25,459 nucleotides of DNA from Atkinsonella hypoxylon (taxonomy: Eukaryota; Ascomycota; Sordariomycetes; Hypocreales; Clavicipitaceae): positions 1 through 25,459 of the forward strand of contig JFHB01000316.1 in assembly GCA_000729835.1 (NCBI GenBank). Direction: 5' to 3'. Under the pieces are notes generated by a model, which saw only the letters and a program-made list of their open reading frames with translations, ran no database searches and was not told where the DNA came from. Within the stretch, counting starts at the first letter, position 1. The number at the start of each line of letters is the position of its first letter. This document shows positions 1 to 11,112 of this stretch, piece after piece. The translations under genes were made by a program, and so were the position numbers.

Positions 1-1
1 A

Positions 2-1653
2 AGTAAGAGCTTTTATAACTACTTAATATATCTAAATTAATCTCTCTTTTTAATAAATTAAAGGCAATATAAATATCCTTATATATTCTATATATAACGA
101 AGAGATATCTAGTATATATAACCTTCTCTTTTATATATACCTCTAGTTAATAAATAATAGTGCAAGAGACCTTTATATATATTATTACTATAAGCTAAAT
201 AGTATCTAGCTATAAGTAGGTATATCTTCTATATATACTCTCTATATACAATATACTAATCTTATATAATATAGATATTCTCTGCAATATTTAAATATCT
301 TAGTGCTATAAGTAGCACTATTATAAGATAGTACTATATTAACTATATACACTTTAGCCTATTAAGTAGAGTTTAAGCTATTACTTATAATATAGATATA
401 AAGTAAGTAAGAGGTAAATATATAGAACTTATTTAGTAGCTATATACTAATAAAATACTTATAGGCTTAAGTAATTACCTATATAAGAAGTATTTAGTGT
501 ATATATAGTAAGAGCATCTTAAATATTTATTAATCTTCTGCTATATATATATAGAGTATAACTAGCGTAAGTCTTATTAAGATACACTAAACAAAAAATT
601 TATTATACCTCTTTTAGATATATTATCTTAAGAGGAATATAAAGTATATATAGCTAGCTTATATAATATATATTTAAACTATTAAACTTAGTTTTAGTTA
701 AAGCTTTAGCCTTAAGTAATAGCTAAATTAGTACTAGCTATATCTAAGGTATCTTCTAAATAGAGAATATATACCTTAAAGAATATAAATATAGAAGAAA
801 GTAGCTATTAGAAAGATTATTTATCTACTAGAATTAAGATCTCTTTTCTATCTATAATCCTTAGGTATATATATAGATATCTTAAGTAAAGTATATACTA
901 ACCCTATATTAGGTTAAAATAAGCTACTTATAAGAAATATTATAAAGTAGAGTTAGCTGCTAAAGAGAGAGTAAGTATAACTTAGTAAGATACTTTCTAT
1001 AAGCAGTATATATTTAAAGCTATTATTAGAAAAGATAAGGTAAATTATAGGTAAGTAGTAAGAAGAGAGTAAGATAGCAGCCTTCTATAGAACCTAAGAA
1101 ACCCCTATAATTTACTTACTCTAATATTAAGTATATCTATACTATATATATAGAATATATTCTGCAGTTAAAGTCTAAGCCTTACACTAATACCTATCTG
1201 CCTTACGCAACTACTAACAGCATTATAAGTAGCTAATGTATTAGACACCTCTAATATATATAAAGGTATAGATAATGCGCAATCACTAATAACAACATAG
1301 GTGGCTGATATATTAGATACCTCTAATATATATAAAGGTATAGATAATGCTTAACTACTAACATCAGCGCAGGCGGCCGATATATCAGACACCTCCGATA
1401 TATATAATGATATAGATAATGCCCAACTACCAACAGAAACGCAAGTAGCTAATATGTTAGTATTGAAAATAATAGGGATTACAGGACTAGATAGAAGAGG
1501 GTAGTGGTCTCTTATATTTAGCACCTGTAATTGCTCTTAGCAATTATCACGTAGTGGAAGCAGCAGCGGCCTAAATCAAGCTGTAGTGTATAGTACTAGA
1601 TCACGTAGAGGCAATAGATAACTGTAATAGTGGTATCTTTATATTAAGAGCGC
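2..1653 (+). pseudogene. Unidentified decayed ORF with C-terminal 24-residue repeats, cut by a copia insertion
   Basis: I do not recognise the product. One plus-strand frame (first codon base at position 2 and every third base after) reads as protein-like sequence across the whole stretch if TAG and TAA are taken as mutated Gln or Trp codons. Readable pieces include KNINIEESSY near 780, YKKYYKVELAAKERVSIT near 930-980 and FKAIIRKDKVNYR near 1015-1050. From 1229 the same frame runs through a 24-residue tandem repeat, whose 72-bp period keeps frame and supports a coding origin. Downstream it continues (GITGLDRRG near 1480, then Ser/Arg-rich) until about 1653, where a copia LTR appears to begin. 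Mutation is heavy before 1370 and light after. The true start is off the left edge or lost. It could be a host gene or part of an older transposon. I am fairly sure of the frame and unsure of everything else. Confidence 0.4.
1229..1461 (+). repeat. 72-bp tandem repeat, three full units plus a partial one
   Basis: Full units lie at 1229-1300, 1301-1372 and 1373-1444, with a partial fourth from 1445 and a degraded partial unit upstream at about 1195-1228. Each full unit is exactly 72 bp and reads in the same frame as a 24-residue motif of the type ADISDTSDIYNDIDNAQ. The units become progressively less mutated from left to right: the third retains GC-rich codons (gcggccgat) where the first has gtagctaat. 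Confidence 0.85.
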
Positions 1654-1751
1654 TGTAACAAACAGTGAGGGTAGGATCTTAAATCTTTCCAGTCCCTTAT
1701 AGACCCTCTAACTATATCGGCGGGCTATAGTCGCTAGAAGGGGCTTGTGGG
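1654..1751 (-). mobile_element. Distal (R-U5 side) piece of the copia 3' LTR, separated by gypsy A
   Basis: The GTGGG duplication shows that this sequence was contiguous with 19800 onward before gypsy A inserted. Read on the minus strand, the LTR starting at 20200 therefore continues here and plausibly ends at the TGTAACA on the plus strand at 1654, giving an LTR of about 499 bp once gypsy A is removed. A TATA-like GTCTATAAGG (minus strand, 1695-1704) lies roughly 40-50 bp before that end, a reasonable promoter position. The sequence is far less AT-biased than its surroundings. The left end is provisional because the other copia LTR is outside the window; AGCGC (1649-1653) would be its target duplication. 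Confidence 0.45.
1747..1751. repeat. Left target-site duplication of gypsy A (GTGGG)
   Basis: GTGGG directly precedes TGTTACGG of the left LTR and is repeated at 19795-19799 directly after CCGTAACA of the right LTR. The 5-bp length is normal for Ty3/gypsy integration. Confidence 0.92.
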
Positions 1752-1994
1752 TGTTACGGTGGGATCCGACACGGGTTTGTTGGAAGTAACGATAGGTTGT
1801 TGGATTCAACAGGTTATGCAAAGATTCGTGAGAGGAGTTGTAAGAGTTGCTGTAGGGAGCATTTAGTAATAGTATTCTAGTAAATAATAGTTAATTGTTT
1901 AATCTAACTACCTAAGTGTTGCTTCTAACTACTTATATATAATTACAGTTATATACACTAGTAACCTATAGGTCTATATAATTATTCTATAATA
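1752..1994 (-). mobile_element. Gypsy A 3' LTR (left)
   Basis: It has the same length (243 bp) as the LTR at 19552-19794 and aligns along its whole length. The first roughly 100 bp (outer side) keep an almost unmutated sequence, starting TGTTACGGTGGGATCCGAC, where the partner reads TATTATAGTAGGATTTAAT. Its inner end is mutated (TTCTATAATA for TCCCGTAACA). The adjacent minus-strand purine-rich stretch at 1995-2008 is the likely polypurine tract, which fits a minus-strand element. Confidence 0.9.
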
Positions 1995-2569
1995 AGTACT
2001 ACTTCTACAAAAAAGATTAGCTGTTTTAGCTGTTCTAAAAATTAAGTGTTAGTTGTTAGAAGGTGTATTAGATTAAACTAAATAACTCGTTAATCTAGCT
2101 ATTATAAAAGGCACAGAAAGGTAGTTGTTATTTTATTGCGCAAGTATACGTTGTTGTTGTTATAGTGTAATCTGCAGCGTAGGTTGCTATATTTACGTAT
2201 TTTCCTGCGCACTTATAATGCCTAAATTACACTTATAATCTAGTAACTATTAAATCTATATATTAAATTAATAGATTTCCTTAGACCTAATAGAGCGTTA
2301 AAGCTTATTCTATATTCTATATATAAGTAAAGTTGCGTAAAATTATTCTAGATAATATTAAATCCTATAAATTAATCTTATATAATAAAGCTAATTTATT
2401 AAATCTATATAGCATATTCTTTATATAAGATTATTCTATACAGTATTAAAAGTATTAAAAATTAATCTATATTAAAGTAAATTTTCTATTAGATCCCTTT
2501 AGTGTATTTCTTTATATATATACAGCCTATTCTAATCCTTAGGCATTAGTAATAGCAGTAAATTGTTAG
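1995..2569 (-). other. Gypsy A 3' non-coding region
   Basis: This lies between the end of the third ORF of gypsy A and its 3' LTR. I find no convincing reading frame on either strand. A few GC-richer islands survive (for example around 2140-2215, with several GCGC/GCGT words). The part next to the LTR is purine-rich on the minus strand, as expected for second-strand priming. Confidence 0.5.
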
Positions 2570-3342
2570 TTAGTTGTAGTAAGCTGTTAGTTCTCTCTAG
2601 AAAGTAAAGCTAAAGGATATTTCTAGTGGCTTTAGGAAGAGTTTTGCCTAAAAGGCACTAGTCTTACGCTTAGTAGGCGTTTCTACTAGTTTACCTACAG
2701 CTAGCCTCTTAGTTAGCGTTTTTACCTTAGTTAGCATTAGCTTTACTGTAGAAGGTATCTTTTGTAGAATTAATAGAGAGAAATACATTAAAGATAGGTT
2801 AATTAGTATAAACTAAGCACTTCTTCTATATTAAATAGTGCTAAATCTATTACTAAAGACGCCTTATATAGCAATAAGCTAGTTAGCTAAGCGTTCTAAG
2901 AAGTCTGCGTAAATATAGTTAATTTTATATTGTAAGCGTCTACTTTCTGCCTACAGTATATTAATATTGCTAGCAACCTTTAGTAAGGTTTTATTTTTAT
3001 TAATAACGTTATTAATACCTTTATTAAATTAACTTATGCTATTTAGTTAGTTGTATATACTGCAGATAGCAGTCTATAATTTGTTAAACTGCTTGTTAAA
3101 TAGACCTCCTTTAGCCTTTATTCTAACCTAGTTAATCTTTTTATTTAACTTATTAATTTTAGCAATATAGAGGTTAAGTTGCTTCTATACAGCGTTGCTA
3201 CCTATAGAAGTGTCCTTAAGGTAGGCTTTAATTATTTCCTTAGCGTTAGATTTACACTTCTCCTAAAGGAGACTGTTACACTAGCTCTAGGATTGCACCT
3301 TAGCTAATAGAATAAAGAGTAAGTCTATACAGCTAATACTAG
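2570..3342 (-). pseudogene. Gypsy A third ORF, C-terminal part (left of the gypsy B insertion)
   Basis: This is the continuation of the frame that enters the gypsy B insertion at 11441. When gypsy B and one CTAAG are removed the frame runs through the junction without a shift. It begins with a hydrophobic stretch (ISCIDLLFILLAKV), followed by about 130 residues with a heptad-like, Lys/Asn/Leu-rich character that suggests coiled coil (KQLNLYIAKINKLNKKIN, then NKGINNVINKNKTLLKVAS). It ends in a basic tail (KLVETPTKRKTSAF near 2650-2690). About 14 in-frame TAA/TAG codons interrupt it. The proposed end is TAA at 2570-2572, which could itself be a mutated CAA. The function is unknown. Position after pol recalls env-like ORFs, but no env motif is visible, and C-to-T decay itself raises hydrophobicity. 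Confidence 0.55.
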
Positions 3343-3347
3343 CTAAG
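3343..3347. repeat. Left target-site duplication of gypsy B copy 1 (CTAAG)
   Basis: CTAAG directly precedes TGTTATAG and is repeated at 11436-11440 directly after CCATTACA. Confidence 0.92.
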
Positions 3348-3670
3348 TGTTATAGACTCGAGCCTTAGGCTTAGGTCTTTTAGTAGAGGGAGGACAGCAG
3401 GAGAGGGACAGAGATCTATATAGGTAAAGGGATAGAAGTAAGCTACATTTGTCTAGAGGTTAGCTAGGCTTCACTAGGCCCTAGAGAGAGAACCTTAGCT
3501 ATAGAGTATATACTAAAAGGGGCTTCTAAGGGAATAGACCTACCTCTATATATATAGTATAGAGGTATAAGAAGGCTTTTAGTTCCTTCTCTCTTCCTTC
3601 TTTCCTCCCTATAATTATAGTTCTTATTATAAACGCTAGTTAGCAGTAGCTACTAAGTTAGTTTATTATA
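3348..3670 (+). mobile_element. Gypsy B copy 1, 5' LTR
   Basis: 323 bp, matching the LTRs at 11113-11435 and 22789-23111 along its full length. Its outer (left) end retains TGTTATAGACTCGAGCCTTA, whereas the inward-facing ends of the other copies read TATTATAAACTTAAGCCTTA. Its inner end reads AGTTTATTATA where the outward 3' ends keep AGTCCATTACA. A candidate primer-binding site should follow 3670, but mutation makes a tRNA match unconvincing. Confidence 0.92.
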
Positions 3671-3839
3671 TACTATAATTATTCTATAGATAGAACATTA
3701 GTAAGAATAATATTGTTTAGTTATAGCAATAAAGGCCTAGCTAGTTAGCTTAAGTACTCTTTTAACCTCTATAGAGAGGTAGAGAAAAATATAGTAGAAA
3801 TTAGCTAAAAAGCAGCAGAAATTATAGTACTTTACGAAT
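3671..3839 (+). other. Gypsy B copy 1 leader between 5' LTR and gag
   Basis: A short AT-rich untranslated leader containing no reading frame I can defend. The primer-binding site would be at its left edge. Confidence 0.45.
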
Positions 3840-4870
3840 TAGTTAAGAGCTAATCTCTATAGATAAAGGAACTATAACGCTTTATAATAAACTATATATA
3901 GAAAGAGAAGCAGCTTTAAGCTGCAGTAAGCTAGCAGCTAGAGGAACTTAAACAGAAGCCTTTACCTATAGTAAACCCTTATAATAGAAATAAATAGAGC
4001 TTTTAGGCCTAGTAAATAGTAATTACCTAAAAGCTCTAGGCTAATAGTGCCTTTATAGGTATAATATAGAACTAGTAGTACTATCTATACTAAAGCTTAT
4101 TACTTAAGGTCTAGTAAAGAGTAGCTACCTATTATAAGGTAGGTAAAGTAAAGGAATATAATATATAGAGGTTCCTTAATTACTTAAAATTAGTCTTTAT
4201 AGATTCTTACTAATAGAACTAAGCTTTAATTAAGCTTAATTAGCTTTAATAGAGTAATAATAAGTAGTTTATAGAATTCTATATTTATTTTAAGGAGAAA
4301 ATTACATTAGTAGAAGAGGCTAACTAGAATAATAGCGTAAAGTTAGCTAAGTTATAAATAGTGCTTAATAAGGAAATAAGAGATTACAGTATAAAAAGGG
4401 ATATTCTCTATTATAACTACCTTTAGGCAGTAGAGCGCTACTGCAGTATTACACTAAACCTTAAGTTATATTATATTAAGGAATAACACTAGCTAAAATG
4501 CAGCCTTAGCTCTAAAGGGCCCTAGAATAGCAACATTAAGATAACTAAGGTTAACGCTATAGAAACTTAATAAAGATAGAAAAAGAGCGTAAAGAAATCT
4601 AGAGTAAAATAACTAAATAAGGATACTTTATAAGTAAAGTAAGCATTTAAGGCTAAACTTAAAAAATATTGCTAAAAGAGGTAATACCTTTAGTATAGGT
4701 TATTTTAACACTATATTTAAGGATATAGATAGTAACTAATAGAACGTAAGCTAGAGTTAACTAGTGTATAAGTAGCAGTAATAGATAATATATAGAAGAA
4801 GAACTTTAATAAGTTAAAAAAAGGCTTACCTTTAGCCTTAAGCTTAGTATAAAGGTAAAGGCAATATAAA
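3840..4870 (+). pseudogene. gag: Gypsy B copy 1 gag (capsid/nucleocapsid polyprotein), decayed
   Basis: Gag forms the virus-like particle in which reverse transcription occurs. Frame 2 reads as a typical Ty3/gypsy capsid region: FIEFYIYFKEKI near 4270-4300, then KLAKL*IVLNKEIRDYSIKR near 4330-4400, then a Lys/Arg-rich C-terminal part. A candidate zinc-knuckle region lies at about 4660-4740, where Tyr codons are dense; Cys (TGY) and His (CAY) codons are converted to Tyr by this mutation type, so the knuckle could be present but unreadable. It is interrupted by many TAA/TAG codons. It is read in a different frame from pol (codon at 4319 against 4999), suggesting a frameshift or separate expression. 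The start is approximate. Confidence 0.7.
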
Positions 4871-4929
4871 CAATATAATAACTCTTACTTAATAGGCAGC
4901 TAGAAAAAGAATATAGAGAGATAACTAAG

Positions 4930-7900
4930 AAAATAGATATATTACTGTTCTTTATCTCTATACTCTTTAACTAACTATTATTCTATAATATACTAATAGA
5001 TAGTAAGTATAACTACTTTACTGCAATAAGTAAGAGTTTAGCGTAATACTTTAGCCTAAAGTAAGTTCTATTGCTATATAAAAGAATAGTATAAATAGCA
5101 GTAAAGGTTAAATAGTAGTTCTATAATAGCTACTAAAGAAGCACCTTAATTGCTTCTTTAGTTTACTTATAAGTAGATATTAATAGCTAGGTCTTCCTAG
5201 TAGTAGCTTATATAATCCTAAGCTTAACCTAAGATTATATCTTTAGAAGCCTATAGTTAGCCTATAATAGAATTATTCTTAACGCTACTAGCTAAAGCCT
5301 ATTAGTAGGTAAGGCTAAGGGCTTTATAATTTAAGCAGTAGAAGCTTAAGACGTTAAAGACCTAATAAGACTAATATTAGTAGCAATTTATAGCGCTTTA
5401 ATAAAATAGAGTAAGAGCTAAGAGGTTGCTATACATTTTATTGCTATAAGCCTTTAGGAAATTACCTCTATATTATTATTATAAATATCCCTAAAAGGCC
5501 TTAATCTACTAATACTACTACCTAAATTAAAGGACTTTTATAATCTTTTTAAAGAAAAGAAGGCCTAAGGCCTTCTACTGTATAAAGAGAGGCTAGATTA
5601 CTATATTAAACTAAAATAGCAGCTAAATAGCTTCTTACTATTACTGCTGTAAGCTCTACTATATAATATACTATAGAACTATTTATTAGAAATTAAAAGG
5701 TAAATAATAAACTTAATAGATAAAGGATAGATTTAAGCTAGCTTCTTTTTAGCAGTAGTACCTATTCTTTTAGCTAAAAAGCTAAGTAGAGAATAGTAAT
5801 TCTATATTAATTATTAAGCCCTTAATAAGATTATAGAATAGAACTATTATTTACTCTTCTTAATAAAGAAAATACTTAAGTTATTATTAAAGGTATATTA
5901 GTTTACTAAACTAAATATATAGTTAGCCTTCTATAGAATCTAGATAGTAAACAGTAAGAAGCACCTTATAGTATTTTATATCTAGTTTAGCCTCTTTAAA
6001 TAGCTAGTTTGCCCCTTTAGGTTAGTAAAGGCTTTAGCTATATTCTAACAATATATTAATAGTGTGCTAGAAGAGGCTCTTAAAGATTATATAACTGCTT
6101 ATCTAGATAATATCTTTATTTACACTAAAGGTTCTAGGAAAGACTATATATATAAAGTATAAAGAATCCTAGAAAAGTTACAGTTAATAGAGCTACACTT
6201 AGATCTTAAGAAATACTACTTTACTATAACTAAAGTTAAATACCTTAGCTTTATAGTTATAGTAAGAAGGGAGATATACTTAAATTTAAAGAAGATTGCA
6301 GCTATTTAGAAGTAGTAAGCTTCTACTAAATTATAAAGAGTATAAAGTTTCTTTAGATTTATAAACTTTTACTATAACTTTATATTAAATTTCTTAGATA
6401 TTATAAAGCCTTTAGTTAACTTAATAAAGAAAGAAGTTCTATTTTAGTAGATAGAGAAATATAAGAGGTTATTTATAAGGCTTAAGGAGGCCTTTACCTT
6501 ATACTTAATCTTAGCCTAGTAGAACCTTAAGAAGGATATAGTAGTAAAGGCTAATTACTTAGAAGAGGCCCTTAGTAGCTATTTATTCTAATATAATAAA
6601 GCTAGTGTACTACAGCCTATAGTATACTATTTAGCTAGATTATCTCTAGCTTAATATAACTATACTATTTATAATAAAGAACTTTTAGCAATAATATCTT
6701 ACCTTAAAGCCTAAGCAGTAGAGTTATAAAGAGTAATATATTCTTTTATAATTCTTATAGACTATAAGAATCTAGAATACTTTATATCTCTATAAAAGAT
6801 CTTTAAGCGTTAAGCTAAGTAGGTAGAGCTTCTCTCTCTCTTTAACTACTACCTATAATACTGCTTAAGGCTATAAGTAGAGTAGCTAAATATATTATTA
6901 TAATAAGAGTAGAATTAAGATAGAGTAATACTATAGATAGGCTAGGTTCTTTAGCCTCTCTCTATTAGCTACCTTAGCACTCTCTATAGAGATAAGGAGA
7001 AGAAGGAGATTATAGAGAATATTAAAATAGAAACAGCTAGTAAAGTAACGCTAGAAAGTTAACTAGCTATAGCTTTATAGGTACTAGCTAGAATAACGCT
7101 ATTTCTAGATAAACACTTATAGAGCTTATAGAACTAAGGGGTGCAAAAAGACTTAGTATACTTAATAAGGTTAAATATAGTTTAAAAGAGAGAGAAAAGA
7201 TTTTTATTAAAGGTAAAAATATAAGAATAAATTGTAAACTATACCCTTAATATATAAAGAGCATTAGTTTACTAGAGCTACCTTTAGGTCCTTAAGTATA
7301 AGCTGTTAACTACTATACTAATATATAGAATATATAAGTTACTAATATTAGGCTACTTAGAATAAAATACTACATTTTAGGCATTAATATATAACTATTA
7401 CTAGAATAGGCTGTTCTAAGATATTACTTAGTATATTTAAAACTGCTACTATTACAGCAGCTAGAAGAGTAAGAGGTTATAGTAAGGCCTCTTACAACCT
7501 ATTCTAGCGCTAAATAGATATTAGTTATAGATCTCTATAGATTTTATAATAGATTTACTAGCGCTAAACTAGGCTGCACTCTCTTACTTAATAGTTATTA
7601 CTAATTAACTTTTAAAGTATATATAGTTAAAGGTAATAACCTCTATAAAGGCAGAGAAATATACCTAGTAGTTTAAGTATTATTAGTAGTAGTTTTATAG
7701 GTTCCTAAAATAAATTATCTCTAACTATAGTTTAAATTAGTTAAGTACCTTTTAGACTACTCTTTATTGCCTTATTAGAATTAAATAATTACTATCTATA
7801 TTCTATTACCTATAAATAAATAGTAGAATAAAGAGAGTTAATTAAAAAGTGTAAGTAATTCTATAGATTATAGTTACCTTTTTACAGTTTAACTAGCTTA

Positions 7901-8710
7901 AATATCTCTCTATATATTAGCTAGCTATTAACAATAGAAATTCCTTAGTAACTAGTATAAGTTTAAACTAAGCAATATATAGGTACAATATAGACCTTAT
8001 TTAAAAGCTTATAGATAAAGAGAAGTTCTAAGTTTTATATAAAGAGTAAGCTTTAGTGTTCCTTAAACAGCTATAAAAGAGTATAAATATTACTTAAGCT
8101 ATAATTAACTTTACTTAGTAAAGGTAGTAAAAGCAGTTAAATAGAAGCTATAGGCTAGTAGAACAGTATAAAGTAAAGAACTTAGTTTAGCTAATACTTT
8201 ATTATATTAAAATAAACTGCTTAAGTTAGAAGCTTAATTAGGTTATAGTAAAGTATATAGTTATAAATATACTAATACCTTTAACTATAAAGTTAGATAT
8301 TTTACTAGGAATTTACCTAGTCTTCTATATTAACCTTATTAAGTAAGCAGTAATAAACCCCTTACTTTTCTAGTAATTAGTAAACTTAAGGCCTAATTCT
8401 AAGCTAACTATAATAGATACTAACTTATCCCTTAAGGAATATAAAGTAAAAGAAATTTTAGCTACTAAAAACGCTTTAAGCTAAAGAAAATACTATTAAG
8501 TGCTTATTAAGTAAGTAGAATTTATTTAGCCTATATAGAAACTACTAAAAAACTTTCTTAATATAAAGGCACTAAATTAATTTAAGTTATAGTAAAAAGA
8601 TACTTAATTTAACAATAAGCTTAATAAAAGTATAGTAAAATTTTATATAGACTTTAATAATAACTTAGTTACCTTTAACTAAAAAATAAAAGAAAATAAA
8701 CTCTTCTTTA
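4930..8710 (+). pseudogene. pol: Gypsy B copy 1 pol: protease, RT, RNase H, integrase, chromodomain (decayed)
   Basis: One frame (codons at 4999, 6100, 7540 and 8446 are all in phase) carries the full enzyme set. Protease: LIDSKYNYFTAIS, with the catalytic Asp codon at 4999-5001 and the following Gly changed. RT: LEEALKDYITAYLDNIFIYTK at about 6065-6130, with YLDN (6100-6111) in place of YLDD, so the second catalytic Asp is lost. RNase H: about 6510-6900, with the family's DYKNLEYF stretch near 6760. Integrase core: SIDF with Asp at 7540-7542; the second Asp region reads IISN (Asn at 7722-7724), so it is lost; the Glu region near 7830 reads as Lys. Chromodomain: about 8440-8570 (VKEILATKNALS, then a partner segment), which in chromoviruses directs integration to heterochromatin by binding methylated histone H3. 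The enzyme is dead by several independent lesions. Confidence 0.88.
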
Positions 8711-8760
8711 TAAAGGTCTATATAACTATAAAAAAAAAAATAAAAATAAAATAAAGGAAA
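8711..8760 (+). other. A-rich tract between pol and the post-pol ORF of gypsy B
   Basis: Runs of A separated by single T or G at about 8728-8757 follow the chromodomain and close the pol region. This may be a former Lys-rich tail or a non-coding spacer. Confidence 0.4.
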
Positions 8761-9039
8761 TTTCTTAGTAAGTAGTAAAGGGGCGTTAGTGCTTATAGTG
8801 TAAAGGTATAACTACCTAAAAGGCACTCTATTACTCTCTAAGCAGTTGCAAAATAGAAGCTAAAGGAACTATATAGTGTCCCTAGAGTAGCGTAAAAGCT
8901 AGAGCTAAGATAGTAGCACTAGCAGAAAGTATAAAGGCTAGAGTAAGTAAGAATATAACTAGTGCTCTAGATTAAGGCTTTACTCTAGTAGGTATAGGTA
9001 AAAATATAATATCTTAAATAGCTTAGTGCCTTAGGTGTA

Positions 9040-10370
9040 AAGGTATAGTTTTAAGGGGGAAGAAGATAAAGAAGAAGAAAGCTAAAGGAGTAGTAGGCTA
9101 GGTTAAAGTTATATACTTTAGGAATATAAATAGTAATTAATACTATAAGCAGTTTAAGCTTTTAAGCTTTACCTAAAGGTAGATATATTCTTAGTATATT
9201 GCCTTAAGGTTATACTATAAGAGTAAAGGGATAATATATAGCAGTAAAGAAGCCTTATACAGCAGTAAAGAGGCAGCAGTAGTAGAGGTTAGCAGTATAT
9301 AATAAGGTATAGGTATAGGTAGAGGCAATAATAAGAGTATAGTAATAGCAGTAGTAGTAGTAAGTACAAAAGAGAATAAGAAGTTATTATTAATATCTAT
9401 AAAGATATATTTATACTTATTAGAGTTAAACTTATTATTCTTTAGAATAATAAGAGCTATAGTACTCTTATAGATTATAGAAGAAAAGAGAGTAAGCGTA
9501 AAAGAGCTACTAGCTTAAGTTATATAATAAGGAGAAAAAAAGAGTATAACCTTCTTTTCTATATAATTAACAGTAAGTATATCCTTAAGAACAGTATTAT
9601 AGTAATTATAAACGTTTAGAAACTTATAAGTAAGAATAGTTTAGTAAGTAGGCTAGCTAAAGTAAAGAGGAATTAATATAAACTTAACTATAAAACCTTA
9701 GTTAATAAGTTTCTATATTTTAATAAAGTAATGCTATAGGTAAGAATATTTAGTAAAGAGGCTTAGATTCTAAATATAGCCTCTATACCTCTATATATAC
9801 AGTTAGCATTCTCTCCTTTAGCTAGAACAACAGTTATATAAGCTCTTTTTGTAAAGGTTATTGCAATATAGTATATAAATATCCTTAAGGATGTTACTAT
9901 TAAATAGCTCTAAATTATTTAAGTTCCCTTATATAAAAAAACTATAGATATAGCAGCAATAAGGGACTATTAGCGCTATAGAAGTAAAGGCAGTAGAGGC
10001 GTTAGCACTAGTAATATAGCTATTAAAGTTCTAAATATATTCTAGGTTAGTAAAGAGATAAGCTATATATAGATAAAGGGGCAGTATACTTTAGGCTAAT
10101 AGAATAATATTTTGTAGTTCTAATTAGCTAGCTACTTATAGTTAAATAAATCCTATTTAGAGGCAATAGAAAGGGGTTCTTTTACGTTAAAAGAAGCAGC
10201 AGTAGCTATATAGTATAAGAAGGAATTTTAGGAAGTAACAATAGAATTATTTATTTATAATATAAAGGTAAGATATAATATAAAGAAAGAAGAAAAAAGT
10301 AAGAGAGAGAGAAAAGGAATTATTTATTTTTATATTAAAAATAGCTAAGAGCTAGCTACTAGTTTATTGC
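9040..10370 (+). pseudogene. Gypsy B copy 1 post-pol ORF remnant (unknown product)
   Basis: Downstream of the chromodomain, frame 2 (codon at 9362 in phase) reads as coherent protein: an acidic patch near 9055-9085 (GEEDKEEES), a Ser run at about 9345-9361, then DIFILIRVKLIIL, STLIDYRRKESKRKRATSLS near 9470-9520, LYIQLAFSPLARTTVI near 9800-9840, VPLYKKTIDIAAIRDY near 9925-9970, and LNKSYLEAIERGSFTLKEAA near 10142-10200. Gypsy B copy 2 carries the same frame with the same stretches. It contains many TAA/TAG codons. The upstream part (8800-9300) is readable in more than one frame, so the start is uncertain. I recognise no family. It could be a captured host gene, an env-like or accessory ORF, or a long non-coding region that looks coding by chance. 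Confidence 0.42.
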
Positions 10371-10482
10371 ACGCTAAAGGAATAACAATAATAATAACTG
10401 TTTACGCTCTATTAGCTAATTAGTTTATTATACACTAAAAGAATAACACTAATAACAACTGTTTACACTCTACACTCTTAAC
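10361..10482 (+). repeat. 61-bp direct repeat, two units, in the gypsy B 3' region
   Basis: Units start at 10361 and 10422, each beginning AGTTTATT and containing a CTGTTTACRCTCTA core. The same duplicated arrangement, inverted, is present in copy 2 at about 23742-23863, so it is an ancestral feature of the element. Confidence 0.75.
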
Positions 10483-11112
10483 AACGCCCCTTATATATAG
10501 ATAGGTTATATATAACTAACAACTATTTGCAATAACAATAAGAATAAAAGAGAGAGAGTACCTTCTAGTTAGCAAAAGAGATTGTTATATAATAATTGCT
10601 TTAAACGTAAGAAGACCTAGGGATATAAGCAGTTTATACGCTAGTAACACTAGCATTACAGCTAGCGTCTATATAATAGGTAGATAATTAATAGCTATAT
10701 ATAGAGAATTATAAGGTAAAGGGAGGTAGAGAGTTAATAGACCCTAGAAGGGTATAATTAAGTAAAGAGAGAGCGTAATTAACCTATTATAATGCAACTA
10801 ATAGGTTAGTTAGTAGAGCAATTAACAGCTGTTGCTTAGGTGCTATAAGTAATTAGAGGGAAGAGAGGTAGAGTAAATGTCTATTTATATATTAGCTCTA
10901 TAACGCTGCACTAACAACAACTAGTGCGTTAGTGTAGCAATAGAGCAGCTAGAGTAAAGCATTTAGGCGCAAACGTTATACTTCTATTTTTTTATAAGTA
11001 AACAATAGAGAAAATATAAAGGGGGAGTAAATAGGGTGTTAGCTACTATCTGCAGCACCTACTATATACAATAAAAGGGATTATTATAGGGCCTAAAGGG
11101 AGAAAGAGAGTA
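10483..11112 (+). other. Gypsy B copy 1 3' non-coding region with polypurine tract
   Basis: No reading frame is supportable. The purine run AAAGGGAGAAAGAGAG at 11095-11110 lies immediately before the 3' LTR and is the expected plus-strand primer (polypurine tract). The same region exists in copy 2. Confidence 0.65.

Noticed and set aside
1229..1461. CRISPR-like array
   Set aside because: Units are directly adjacent 72-bp tandem copies with no unique spacers, and the context is eukaryotic transposon DNA.
3671..3700. Specific tRNA primer-binding site for gypsy B
   Set aside because: The position is right, but the sequence is too mutated to match any tRNA 3' end with confidence.
8800..9340. 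Gln-rich coiled-coil protein in the frame starting at 8801 of gypsy B
   Set aside because: It reads well only if an implausibly large share of codons (very many TAG/TAA) are all counted as Gln; other frames here have fewer stops and the frame that continues to 10370 is different.
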